Positions 28,206 to 35,528 of a DNA stretch of 64,000 bases are shown here, in pieces. The notes under the pieces were generated by a model. It was given only the letters and a program-made list of their open reading frames with translations, did not search any database and had not been told where the DNA came from. How positions within the stretch are numbered: the first letter of the stretch is position 1; every line of letters begins with the position of its first letter. The position numbers and the translations under genes are program-made. This DNA comes from Alphaproteobacteria bacterium (GTDB taxonomy: Bacteria > Pseudomonadota > Alphaproteobacteria > VGDZ01), in assembly GCA_016869515.1 (NCBI GenBank), contig VGDZ01000002.1, positions 53,418 to 117,417 of the forward strand, given 5' to 3'.

Positions 28206-28861
28206 CGCCAGAATCTCCTTCTTCGTTTCGGGTTGTCGATCCGCGCCAGCAGGCGTTCAGCCTGAAGCGCAAAGGCCTCGTCGGCGCGCATCTCGTCTTC
28301 GAAGGCGCGTTCGCGCAGGCGGTCGTAGGTCCGCCGCCACATGCCCTTGGGCTTGGGCGGAAAGGGCGAGGCCATGCCGGGATCGCCGCCCAGGCGTTGC
28401 TTGATCTTGTCGGCCCGACGCAGCATGCGATCCCATGTGCCTTCGCCTTGGCTGGCGTGTGCGAGGCGATAGCAATGCCGGCACAGGAAATAGCGCCCCG
28501 GCCCGTGCAGCTTGGCCACGCGCCGCCCGCAGGCGATGCCGTTCACCACGCCCGGACAGATGAAATACGGCCGCGCCCCGCCCAAGCGGCAGGCGACGCG
28601 GACGATGCGGACGGTCTCGGCCACGTCCTCCCACTCCGCGCCGCCGACGCGCACGCGGTAGGTGAGATGCAGCCGGTCTTCCTCCGCGCGCAGGTTGATC
28701 GAGGCAACCTTCTCGCCGTCGCGCGTCCATTGCCAGCTGCCCACCCAGCCGGCGCGCAGGCAGCCCGTCTTGTGCACCCGGTTCACGTCGATCGAGCGGC
28801 AGGCCTCTACCGTGCCGCGTCCCGATCCGCTTGGCCGTCCCGATCCGAAGCCGCCCATCAT
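28202..28861 (-). CDS. element-borne zinc-ribbon protein, unknown function
   Basis: The 219-residue protein begins with a glycine/serine stretch (MMGGFGSGRPSGSGRG), continues with a beta-rich middle and has a clear zinc-ribbon: C(PG)..C(GRR) near ICPGVVNGIACGRR and CRHCYRLAHASQ near 125-140. The C terminus is basic and helical. The GSGR opening plus CRHCY ribbon is a recurrent architecture in phage- and ICE-borne proteins of Proteobacteria with no assigned role; DNA binding is a reasonable guess. Two adjacent ATG codons (28859-28861, 28856-28858) overlap the previous stop. A member of the coupled backbone operon. Confidence 0.72.
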   Translation of the reverse strand: MMGGFGSGRPSGSGRGTVEACRSIDVNRVHKTGCLRAGWVGSWQWTRDGEKVASINLRAEEDRLHLTYRVRVGGAEWEDVAETVRIVRVACRLGGARPYFICPGVVNGIACGRRVAKLHGPGRYFLCRHCYRLAHASQGEGTWDRMLRRADKIKQRLGGDPGMASPFPPKPKGMWRRTYDRLRERAFEDEMRADEAFALQAERLLARIDNPKRRRRFWR

Positions 28862-29391
28862 GCGCCCCCGTTTTTTCCGAAATCGTCAGGCAACTTGGCC
28901 GGCCCTTTGATGCCCATGGCCTTGAGAGCTTCGACCGCTTCGGCCTTCCGGCCCGCGTGCCAGGCGGGCCAGCAGCGCGAATGCAGCCAGACATGGCCGG
29001 TCGGCTCGGTGCCGTGCGGCAGCAGCACGTCGTGGGCATGATCGCCGCCACCGCAGGCGCGGCAGCGCCCGGGCGGCGAGCGCTCGAAGCTGAGGTTCAT
29101 CCATTCTACGACGCAGCATTCAAACGCCCGGGCCTCGGCATCCGGGCGCGGCAGACCGCCGTCGAACTCGGCGACGCCGGCGCGCTCGTCGAAATGCGCC
29201 TGCCAGTCCTCGGCAGACCAGCCGTCCCGGCCTGGCCGCAGCAGGTCGATGATCTCCTGTTTGTTGCTGGCAAGAGCGTCGAGGATTTCCGGTGGCGGTG
29301 GCGCGTGGGCTTGCAGGACAAGGCCATCGCCATCGACCCTTAGATCGAGGCCGGCGGCCCGTGCCGTCCGCAGGATTGCTGTGGCGCTCAC
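28858..29391 (-). CDS. TubC-docking-like small protein with cysteine/histidine motif
   Basis: A 177-residue protein from GTG at 29391, which overlaps the ATPase stop by four bases; a GTG at 29406 would only add five residues. The first 50 residues (AILRTARAAGLDLRVDGDGL onward to ILDALASNKQEIIDLLR) resemble the N-terminal docking domain of TubC-like proteins found in many mobile elements. The second half holds C and H residues (CRACGGGDHAHD, then HSRCWPAWH) that could bind a metal. Function unknown; in this setting it may be an adaptor for the replication proteins upstream. It is followed by the zinc-ribbon gene with an overlap. Confidence 0.68.
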   Translation of the reverse strand: MSATAILRTARAAGLDLRVDGDGLVLQAHAPPPPEILDALASNKQEIIDLLRPGRDGWSAEDWQAHFDERAGVAEFDGGLPRPDAEARAFECCVVEWMNLSFERSPPGRCRACGGGDHAHDVLLPHGTEPTGHVWLHSRCWPAWHAGRKAEAVEALKAMGIKGPAKLPDDFGKNGGA

Positions 29392-31343
29392 AGCCGCGCA
29401 CTCCACCCGGTTTTTGCGGGCGCGGATTGGGGCTGGTCCTTTGTGTCCGCACCGTCCGCAGCGGTCCCATCCTTGGATTTCAACGGTTTTGCGCGGACGG
29501 TCTGGACCGCCGCGTTCGGCCGACCGTCTGCGTCGTTGGCGACCGTCCGCAGGTTGGGTGCCGCGGAGCCGTTGACCGGCTTGGATTTCGACCTTAGCGC
29601 GGACGATGCGGACGGCACGGACGGTTGCGCCCCGTCCCGTTCCGGCGCCGGATCGGCGGATGCTGCGGTGATGCGGATGACCCGGGTTCGCGCCCGGCCC
29701 TCGCGCTCGAAGGCGATTTCGATGCCGATCTTGCGCAGGAAGGTCGCCGCCCGGCGCAAGCGCCCTGCCAAGGCGCGCGGGCTGTCGGGCCAGGTCTTGG
29801 CCTTAGCCACGCGCTCGCCCGCCATCTCCCCAAGGGCGCCCAGAAGTTCCGAGGCGGTTCCCGTCCACTCGGTCCTCTCCGCCATCACGGCGCGCACGGT
29901 GGCGGCGATCGGGTCAGCCTCGATGACGCCCTCGACGGCCTCGTCGCGGGTGCCGCAATAGGCAGCCCCGAACGTGCCGGCTGGCCAGAGCGCGGTCTCG
30001 CAGGCGGTCACCCACAGTGCGAAGTCGGCCATGCGCGGGAGCCTCGGCAGGTGGGTGTCGGGCAGACGCTTCAGGCCCTCGACCACGGCGTCGAGCAGCA
30101 CGCCCAAGATGCGCGGACGCTCGGCCTCGAACGCTGCCCAGAGTTCCGCCTCGGGCCGGCGGCGCTCCTCTGGGATCGGCTCCAGCGTCAGGAACACGGC
30201 GCGGTCGGCGAGGTCGGGCCGCGTGACGATGTCTTCGATGCCGTTCAGGATCACCGGGCGGGCGGCGTCGAACAGCACCTCGTCCTGGTCGGTGTAGAGC
30301 TGGCGCACGGCGAACCCGCCGCCGGTGGCCAGCCGGCAGAGCGTATCGGAAATCCACGCCGGCAGGCCCGACACGTTGTCGAAGGCCAGCACATGGCCGT
30401 TGCTGGCGCCGACGAACAGGTCGCGGTCCTCGCGCGGCAGGGCACGCAGCGGCGCGGTGTTGGGATCGAGCAGCGCGCGCAGGATCGCCGAGAAGGTGGA
30501 CTTGGCCGATCCCTGCTCGCCCGACAGCACGAGCACCGGATAGGGTCCGCGATTGCGCAGGCATGCTAGCGCCCAGGCGACCACCAGCACGAAGTCGGCA
30601 TTGGACTGGACGTTGAGGAATGAGCGCATCGCAGCAATCGAGCCGCCCGGCGCCGGGATCGCCAGAGGCTTCATGCCGGATGCGCGGCGGAAGCGCACCG
30701 GCGGATTGTCGATTACCCGCCAGCCGGTGGCGTCGATCTCGACCGCCCGCCACGCCTTGTCGCCGACATCGACGTAGAGCTTGCCGTCCAGCCCGCCAAC
30801 GCGGATATGCACGATCCGCTCCGGTGCGTCGAAATGCGCCTTGGCCTCGATCACACTCAGGGCGGATTGCAGCGCTTCCGAACTCGGCGCGCCTTGCGTC
30901 GCCTCGAAGAAGCGGCGCGCCAGCCAACGGCGGAAGCCCTTGGCGCGAATCGGCCAGGTCTCGCGGTGGCCGTTAATGTCGAGATCGGCGAAGCCGGTCC
31001 CGTCGGGCGCGTGAAATAGTTCGGCGGTCTGCGCGAGGTCGATGAGGATGTCGGCCTGCGTCGGCCCGCGCCCAGCATCGCCGTTTTCCTCGGCGATGGC
31101 CTCGTCGAGCGCAGTCACCCGGCAGCCGGCCCTCTTCAACTGCGAGCGCAGCAACTCGAAGGCGGCGCGATTTTCCGTCTTCAGCGCGGCGAGGCGCTCC
31201 AGCACCTCCGGCGTAAACGCGGCGCCTGGATCGGTCGCGGTTTTCTCGACCAGCCCATCGAGCGGATCGGCGATGTCCTCGGCCGCGTCGATGGCGTCGG
31301 CGATCGGGTTCGCGCCGATCTCGATTTCGGGTTCCCCGTTCAT
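29388..31343 (-). CDS. element-borne P-loop ATPase (helicase/primase-like)
   Basis: A 651-residue protein with a Walker A motif GEQGSAKST at about 275-283 and a Walker B-like HVLAFDNVS (D322), followed by an arginine-rich ATPase core. The first 120 residues are helical; the last 120 are low-complexity and polar (SKPVNGSAAPNLR and similar). The arrangement resembles the DUF927/phage-primase helicase group that unwinds element DNA during replication. It directly follows the CHC2-Toprim gene (TAATG overlap), the usual primase-helicase pairing. ATG at 31343 is chosen for that overlap. I cannot name the family with certainty. Confidence 0.78.
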   Translation of the reverse strand: MNGEPEIEIGANPIADAIDAAEDIADPLDGLVEKTATDPGAAFTPEVLERLAALKTENRAAFELLRSQLKRAGCRVTALDEAIAEENGDAGRGPTQADILIDLAQTAELFHAPDGTGFADLDINGHRETWPIRAKGFRRWLARRFFEATQGAPSSEALQSALSVIEAKAHFDAPERIVHIRVGGLDGKLYVDVGDKAWRAVEIDATGWRVIDNPPVRFRRASGMKPLAIPAPGGSIAAMRSFLNVQSNADFVLVVAWALACLRNRGPYPVLVLSGEQGSAKSTFSAILRALLDPNTAPLRALPREDRDLFVGASNGHVLAFDNVSGLPAWISDTLCRLATGGGFAVRQLYTDQDEVLFDAARPVILNGIEDIVTRPDLADRAVFLTLEPIPEERRRPEAELWAAFEAERPRILGVLLDAVVEGLKRLPDTHLPRLPRMADFALWVTACETALWPAGTFGAAYCGTRDEAVEGVIEADPIAATVRAVMAERTEWTGTASELLGALGEMAGERVAKAKTWPDSPRALAGRLRRAATFLRKIGIEIAFEREGRARTRVIRITAASADPAPERDGAQPSVPSASSALRSKSKPVNGSAAPNLRTVANDADGRPNAAVQTVRAKPLKSKDGTAADGADTKDQPQSAPAKTGWSARL

Positions 31344-32233
31344 TACGCGCCCTCCTCGATGTGGGGCGCTCGGCCCGGCAGTATGTCGTTGAAGTCCATG
31401 CCTTGCGGCGGGCGGGCGATGCGCACGCGCCGGCCCTGGCGCTTCCAGCGAATGGCGCAAACCCGTGCCGCCTCCTCGCCGGCCTCGTCGCCATCAGCCA
31501 GCACGATCACGTCGCGCACGCTCGTCGGCAGGTCGAGGCTGCGCAGCCCAGAAGTCGAAAGCGCCGCCCAGGCGGGTTTGCCACTCGCCTGCATGGCGGC
31601 AAGGCACGTTTCGATGCCTTCACCGACCATTAGAACCTCGCCTGGATCGGCGAGACGTACCGCCCCGCCCCGGCACGGGCCAAGCATCATTTTCTCCGGA
31701 TCGACGGGCGCTTTCCCGCCGCCGTCGAGCGCGAGGAAGGTGCGATGGACAGCGACGGGCGTTCCGTCGACGCCGTTCGTTACCAGCGCCACCATTGCCG
31801 GCCAGAAGCCGCCCGACGGATGCTTAAGAGCGGGATGGAAGCGCAGCGCGTCGGAAGGCGGCAGGTGCAGTTGGCGCGATACAAAATAGGTCGCGACCGG
31901 CGTCTCCGGCGAAGGCCTCGACGAGTGCCAGATGGCCAGAGCCCTCTCCGTGCGCCTGGCGTCATCGCCATCCGGTTCGTGCTCGACCGGCTTGCGACGC
32001 TGGGTCCACGCCGAAGAGCGTGCGCGGCTTTCGCTCCAAAGCCCGCGCCCGCGCAGCGCAGCGATAACGCGCTCCTGTTCGCAGCCGGCGTGGCAGCGCA
32101 CGAGCACCTTGCCATCTCGCGTATCGGTCAACGAAAGGCTGGGCATGCGGTCATCATGGGCCGGGCATCGCGCCGTCCAGCCGCCGCCGGCCTTGCGCCC
32201 ACCCAGGGCATTGGCGATGGCTTCAGCGGTCAT
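31343..32233 (-). CDS. CHC2 zinc finger-Toprim primase-like protein
   Basis: The 296-residue protein combines an N-terminal CHC2-type zinc finger (C23, H26, C47, C51 in CPAHDD...CHAGC) with a C-terminal Toprim domain. Toprim residues are the glutamate of MVGEGIET (E205) and the DxD of LADGDEAGEEAA (D247, D249), which bind Mg2+. Such proteins synthesise primers or act in element replication. The region between includes a DUF7146-like part (ATYFVSRQLHLPP). ATG at 32231-32233 overlaps the preceding gene. With the ATPase downstream it suggests the element can start its own DNA synthesis. Confidence 0.85.
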   Translation of the reverse strand: MTAEAIANALGGRKAGGGWTARCPAHDDRMPSLSLTDTRDGKVLVRCHAGCEQERVIAALRGRGLWSESRARSSAWTQRRKPVEHEPDGDDARRTERALAIWHSSRPSPETPVATYFVSRQLHLPPSDALRFHPALKHPSGGFWPAMVALVTNGVDGTPVAVHRTFLALDGGGKAPVDPEKMMLGPCRGGAVRLADPGEVLMVGEGIETCLAAMQASGKPAWAALSTSGLRSLDLPTSVRDVIVLADGDEAGEEAARVCAIRWKRQGRRVRIARPPQGMDFNDILPGRAPHIEEGA

Positions 32234-32528
32234 GGCGTGCCTCCCCGTTCCCGGAGGCGTCGTGTGTGCCGATGTCGTTCGCCTGCGACGGCAATTCGGC
32301 CCGCGACCATTCGGCCAGCACGGAGAAGAAGCCGGTCATGTTCTCCGCGATCTGCCTTGCGTCCTCGCGGCTGAGATCGCGGCCGAGGCGCGGCTGCCAG
32401 ACCTCCCGGGCGCGCCGGATCAGGTCATCCTTCAGATTGTCGTTCGTTGCGTGCGACGGTTTCACCGAAGACCTCACGGGCGGTTCCTCGCCGCTCCGTG
32501 CTCCTGGCCTCCGGCCTCGGAATCCCAC
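32223..32528 (-). CDS. small element-borne hypothetical protein
   Basis: A frame of up to 101 residues; the conserved-looking part is LKDDLIRRAREVWQPRLGRDLSREDARQIAENMTGFFSVLAEW, a helical segment typical of short proteins immediately upstream of Toprim genes in alphaproteobacterial elements. The true start is uncertain: GTG at 32528 is the longest, but other GTG codons before ATNDNLKDD would give about 75-80 residues. Its stop lies inside the Toprim gene start, an 11-base overlap. No function is known. Confidence 0.6.
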   Translation of the reverse strand: MGFRGRRPGARSGEEPPVRSSVKPSHATNDNLKDDLIRRAREVWQPRLGRDLSREDARQIAENMTGFFSVLAEWSRAELPSQANDIGTHDASGNGEARHDR

Positions 32529-32600
32529 CGATGACGCTGGACCTACGTGATTTGAATCTCGGGTGTCCCCATCGCAGGGATCGCCGTTATTGGCGCCGCG

Positions 32601-32819
32601 TCAGCGCGGCAGTTCGTCCTCGGGGATGTGGAACTTGTGCGACTTGCCTGCGCGGATCACGAGTTGGCGCTTGCCTCCATTCGTAATCTCGCAGACGATG
32701 GAACAATCGAAGAAGCCGTGGCTCAGTCCGTCCGTCAGGACCTTCTCGATGTGGCGCAACGCCTCGCCGAACTGGCCGCGACGCCCGGCAACGGGCGCGG
32801 ATGCGGGAACGTCACGCAT
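32601..32819 (-). CDS. small element-borne hypothetical protein (72 aa)
   Basis: A 72-residue protein with EALRHIEKVLTDGLSHGFFDCSIVCEI and GGKRQLVIRAGKSHKFHIPEDEL. The second phrase looks like a short beta-strand-rich DNA- or protein-binding unit. ATG at 32819 lies within the end of the DUF5659 gene (8-base overlap), and the two are probably one translational unit. About 70 bases without a gene separate its stop from the next frame. Family unknown. Confidence 0.6.
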   Translation of the reverse strand: MRDVPASAPVAGRRGQFGEALRHIEKVLTDGLSHGFFDCSIVCEITNGGKRQLVIRAGKSHKFHIPEDELPR

Positions 32820-33078
32820 TGTGTAGCAGCGCCTTCATGTCTTTGATGGTTGCGGAGAACGCCAGCGGCGGGACCATCGCACCCTGGCCGTAGAATGCCA
32901 GCACGTCCTCGCGGCGGGTGGGACGGTCGCGGAAGACGAAGACCTTTCGCCGGCCTTCGGCGCGCAGATCGAGGAGGTCGTAGCCCGTGCGGCGCAGGAA
33001 GCAGGCCAGATAAAAGTCGCGCGTCTCGAACGCGGTATCACCGCTCGACTTCCGGATATCGGCTCGTTCAGTTGACAC
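32812..33078 (-). CDS. DUF5659 domain protein
   Basis: An 88-residue protein with the DUF5659 pattern: FETRDFYLACFLRRTGYDLLDLRAEG followed by RKVFVFRDRPTRREDVLAFYGQG. The start is GTG (33076-33078) with GAGGAGG seven bases upstream, a strong ribosome site that decides it. DUF5659 proteins are short and mostly found in phages and integrative elements; biochemical role unknown. It lies just after the ImmA-type gene and overlaps the next small gene. Confidence 0.72.
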   Translation of the reverse strand: MSTERADIRKSSGDTAFETRDFYLACFLRRTGYDLLDLRAEGRRKVFVFRDRPTRREDVLAFYGQGAMVPPLAFSATIKDMKALLHNA

Positions 33079-33103
33079 TTAACATCCTCCTCAAAAAAAA
33101 GAG

Positions 33104-33874
33104 TCAGCGTGCGGACTGAAACCATAGCTGGCGCGGGACATCCCGGTGCAACAGACCAATCCGCTCCAGCCGAATGCGCATCGAGACCATCGAAACCTGA
33201 AACTTCTCGGCAAACGGCCGCACAAACTCGTTGAGCGCCTCATTGTAGCGCTGTTGATCGTAGGACCGGAGGGCGGACGCAATCTCGTCTCCTACGTTTC
33301 CCGGCAAGGTCAGGCGGCTATTACGTTTTAAGATACGGGCGTTGTTGTCGCCAAAACGCTCCCGCCAAGCCTCGATCAGGAGGTCTTTGGGCATCAGCAG
33401 GCACGACGCGTAGGCGTCGGCCTGCCACTCCACTCGGTCCTTGGCCTGGCTGGAACGGCAGATGACGGCGGGAGGCGTCGGCCCAACGAACAAGGCGATC
33501 TGCGCCGGGTCTTTGACGAACAGGTGGCGATGCAAGCGCCAATGCCCACCGCCCTCGTGAGCCAGCGTGAACCGATATCGCCCCTCTTTGAATGAGTTCT
33601 CTTCAGGGTCGAGACTTTGGTCGATCACGATCCGGCGATCATCGAAGAATATCGCGCCGAGAATGTCGGCATCTCCTTCCGGATCGCGCGGCACACCGAA
33701 CAGTCGGTGGGTATCGTCGAACTCGATGCCGAGTCTCAGGTGCTTTTCGACGATATCCTCAATGGGGACCGGCGGTTGGATGCCAGCGCCACGTTTCTGC
33801 GCAAACTCGCCCAGCAGCGACGCCGCATCTCGCTCGATCTGTTCCTCGGAAAGGAAGGGTACCAACTTCGCCAT
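33104..33874 (-). CDS. ImmA/IrrE family metallopeptidase-like protein with altered zinc motif
   Basis: A 256-residue protein of the ImmA/IrrE type that usually cleaves the partner XRE repressor, releasing the element. The N-terminal helical part is followed by YRFTLAHEGGGHWRLHRH. Here the zinc motif reads H106-E-G-G-G-H111, one glycine more than the normal HExxH, while the third-ligand region VEWQADAYASCLLMP is normal. It may be inactive or tolerate the change. ATG at 33874 is used; GTG at 33877 is equally possible and better spaced from AAGGA. The XRE regulator gene is directly upstream, the standard ImmR-ImmA pairing. Confidence 0.85.
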   Translation of the reverse strand: MAKLVPFLSEEQIERDAASLLGEFAQKRGAGIQPPVPIEDIVEKHLRLGIEFDDTHRLFGVPRDPEGDADILGAIFFDDRRIVIDQSLDPEENSFKEGRYRFTLAHEGGGHWRLHRHLFVKDPAQIALFVGPTPPAVICRSSQAKDRVEWQADAYASCLLMPKDLLIEAWRERFGDNNARILKRNSRLTLPGNVGDEIASALRSYDQQRYNEALNEFVRPFAEKFQVSMVSMRIRLERIGLLHRDVPRQLWFQSAR

Positions 33875-33922
33875 CACGCCGTCATCCTTATCTGCATCGT
33901 TGAAGTCTTGGTTTTCCGGCTG

Positions 33923-34276
33923 TCAGTCGTCCTTCGCCTTTTGCGCCTGCCGGGCCAACTGGGCGATATCGTCGGCGGTGAGGCCCTTGGTCGTGCGCAG
34001 GAGCGCCGCCAGCTCGACCGGATGGCGCTTGATGATGTCGGTGATATCGGTCGATACGCGCCCGGCCCGCGCCAGCAGGTCGTCGGTATCGCACCCGATG
34101 ATCTTGGCGATCGCCCGGACCTTGTCCTCGGCCGGCGGAGGGAACTCGTCCCGCTCGACCTTCGACAGGTAGGTGGGGCTGACCCCGATCATCTTCGCCA
34201 TCTCGCGCAATCCGATCTCCTTGCCTTCGCGTTCGCGGCGGATGAATGCCCCGAACTTCTCCCTCGCACCGGTCAT
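33923..34276 (-). CDS. XRE family transcriptional regulator (ImmR-like)
   Basis: A 117-residue protein with an N-terminal helix-turn-helix of the lambda-repressor class (LREMAKMIGVSPTYLSKVERDEFPPPAEDKVRAIAKIIG, about residues 23-61) and a C-terminal tail (ADDIAQLARQAQKAKDD). ATG at 34276 has GAGGAG upstream. It heads the backbone operon and is followed by the ImmA-type protein that would control it by cleavage. Its own promoter carries an operator-like dyad, so it probably represses the operon. The tail contains no sensor domain. Confidence 0.88.
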   Translation of the reverse strand: MTGAREKFGAFIRREREGKEIGLREMAKMIGVSPTYLSKVERDEFPPPAEDKVRAIAKIIGCDTDDLLARAGRVSTDITDIIKRHPVELAALLRTTKGLTADDIAQLARQAQKAKDD

Positions 34277-34316
34277 CGCTCCTCACTCTCGACTCTCGTC
34301 TTCTGTTTAGGTGTCA

Positions 34317-34345
34317 ATTTACAGTCGATTCGCGCCGACTGTCAA
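34317..34345 (-). promoter_or_regulatory. backbone operon promoter with operator dyad
   Basis: On the minus strand TTGACA (34345-34340) is a consensus -35, followed by 17 bases and GTAAAT (34322-34317) as -10; the ATG of the XRE gene is 41 bases beyond. Between them the perfect inverted repeat ACAGTCG-N8-CGACTGT (34321-34342) spans nearly the whole spacer. An XRE dimer bound there would block polymerase, so this is the expected autoregulation site. A second TTGACA (34317-34312) is not followed by a usable -10. Confidence 0.65.
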
Positions 34346-34481
34346 CTTTCCGCTAAACACTTGCCGCCGGGACGGTCAGGCCGCCAGCCGCAACTCGCGG
34401 ATTTCCTCAAGGACCCGCCGAAATTCAAGTTTCGGCGCAAGGCACATGGTTCGATATCGGGCTATAAAGGGGAGCCACTCC

Positions 34482-35528
34482 CTACCCCAATTCCCGCCGG
34501 ACGATCGCCGCGCCCTCGGCCATGGCCTTGAGCTTGCCGAAGGCGGTGGCGCGCGGCAGGTACTTCATGCCGCAATCGGGCGCCGCCACCAGCTTGTCGG
34601 CGGGTAGGTATTCGAGGGCGTGGCGCAGGCGCGCGGCCACGGTTTCGGCGCTTTCCACCGCCGGATCGTTGAGATCGATCACGCCCAGATTGACGGTCTT
34701 GCCCTTGAGTTCGGCCAGCACGCCGAGATCGAGCCTGGGCTGGGCGGCCTCGATCGAGATTTGATCGGCGGTGCAGCCGGCGAGGTCGCCGAGGAAGGAA
34801 TAGCCGGTCGGCTTGCTGACGCCGGGGACGATGGCGGCATAGCCGAAGCAGAGATGGACCACGGTGGTGACATCGATCCCTTCCAGCGCGCGGTTGATGG
34901 CGGCAACGGCATAGCGCTTGGCCGCGGCCGGATTGTTGCGCAGCCAGGGCTCGTCCAGCTGGATGACGTCGGCGCCGGCGCGTTCGAGTTCGCGCGCTTC
35001 GGCGTTGACCGCGGCGGCGTAGTCCATCGCCAGTTCGGCATCGTCGCGATAATGCTCGTTTTTGACCTGCTGGCCCAAGGTAAAGGGACCCGGCAGGGTG
35101 ATCTTGGCGAAGCGCGCCGTGTTGCGGCGCAGGAACTCCATGTCGCGGGTCTCGACCCCGCGCACGCGCCGGATCGGCCCGACCACGCGCGGCACCTGGA
35201 TCAGCGTGCCGACGGTCGAGCGCATTTCCGCTGGCCGCTCGCTGTCGACGCCTTCCAGCGCGGTGGCGAAACGGTTGGAATAGCTTTCGCGCCGGATCTC
35301 GCCGTCGGTGACAATGTCGATTCCGGCCCGTTCCATTTCCTGGATGGCCAGGATGGTGGCGTCGTCCTGGGCGGCTTCCAGCCAGGGCTCGGCCACGCGC
35401 CAGATGTCGCGGGCGCGGGTGCGCGGCACCTGCTTCGAGAGCAGCGCCCGGTCGACAAGCCAATCCGGCTGGGGATAGCTGCCGACCACGGCGGTCGGCA
35501 GCAGCGGCAGTTTCCTAGTCGCGGACAT
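34482..35528 (-). CDS. MetE-like cobalamin-independent methionine synthase family protein
   Basis: A 348-residue protein corresponding to the catalytic C-terminal half of cobalamin-independent methionine synthase. It shows AVVGSYPQPDWL at the N terminus, GIDIVTDGEIRRESY, ADVIQLDEPWL and a terminal segment LVAAPDCGMKYLPR with the zinc-ligand cysteine region. It lacks the N-terminal tetrahydrofolate-recruiting half, so it belongs to the short MetE-like family acting on methyl donors other than the usual polyglutamate, and the exact substrate is unknown. ATG at 35528 sits inside the end of the upstream gene (14-base overlap). It is the first gene right of the element. Confidence 0.82.
   Translation of the reverse strand: MSATRKLPLLPTAVVGSYPQPDWLVDRALLSKQVPRTRARDIWRVAEPWLEAAQDDATILAIQEMERAGIDIVTDGEIRRESYSNRFATALEGVDSERPAEMRSTVGTLIQVPRVVGPIRRVRGVETRDMEFLRRNTARFAKITLPGPFTLGQQVKNEHYRDDAELAMDYAAAVNAEARELERAGADVIQLDEPWLRNNPAAAKRYAVAAINRALEGIDVTTVVHLCFGYAAIVPGVSKPTGYSFLGDLAGCTADQISIEAAQPRLDLGVLAELKGKTVNLGVIDLNDPAVESAETVAARLRHALEYLPADKLVAAPDCGMKYLPRATAFGKLKAMAEGAAIVRRELG

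Larger units (their letters stand above)
17415..34454. mobile_element. putative integrative element at tRNA-Asn with Mrp antiporter cargo
   Basis: Between tRNA-Asn and the MetE-like gene lies about 17 kb unlike the flanks. A serine recombinase touches the tRNA, and at the other end a ten-gene operon on the same strand encodes an XRE regulator, an ImmA/IrrE-type protein, a Toprim primase-like protein and a P-loop ATPase. Between these backbone parts sits a plus-strand Mrp-type antiporter operon, with an IS630 scar on its left. The insert looks less GC-rich than the host arms. The left end is fixed by the recombinase/tRNA overlap. The right end is only approximate, placed at a weak match to tRNA sequence (34447-34477). 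No conjugation or capsid genes are present, so it would be an integrative or mobilisable element or a satellite rather than a full ICE or prophage. Confidence 0.6.

Noticed and set aside
32530-32600. A tRNA-like fragment (ATTCAAATCACGTAGG on the minus strand) as an attachment site
   Set aside because: It cannot be folded to a T arm with an acceptor stem, and it lies in the middle of the backbone operon rather than at a boundary.
27396-34276. Anti-phage defence island (ATPase, Toprim, ImmA, zinc-ribbon proteins together)
   Set aside because: No nuclease, NTPase-effector or toxin typical of named systems is recognisable. The Toprim has a CHC2 finger as in primases, and the XRE-ImmA pair indicates element control rather than defence.
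34312-34317. Second TTGACA close to the XRE gene as another promoter
   Set aside because: No acceptable -10 sequence lies 16-18 bases downstream on the minus strand.
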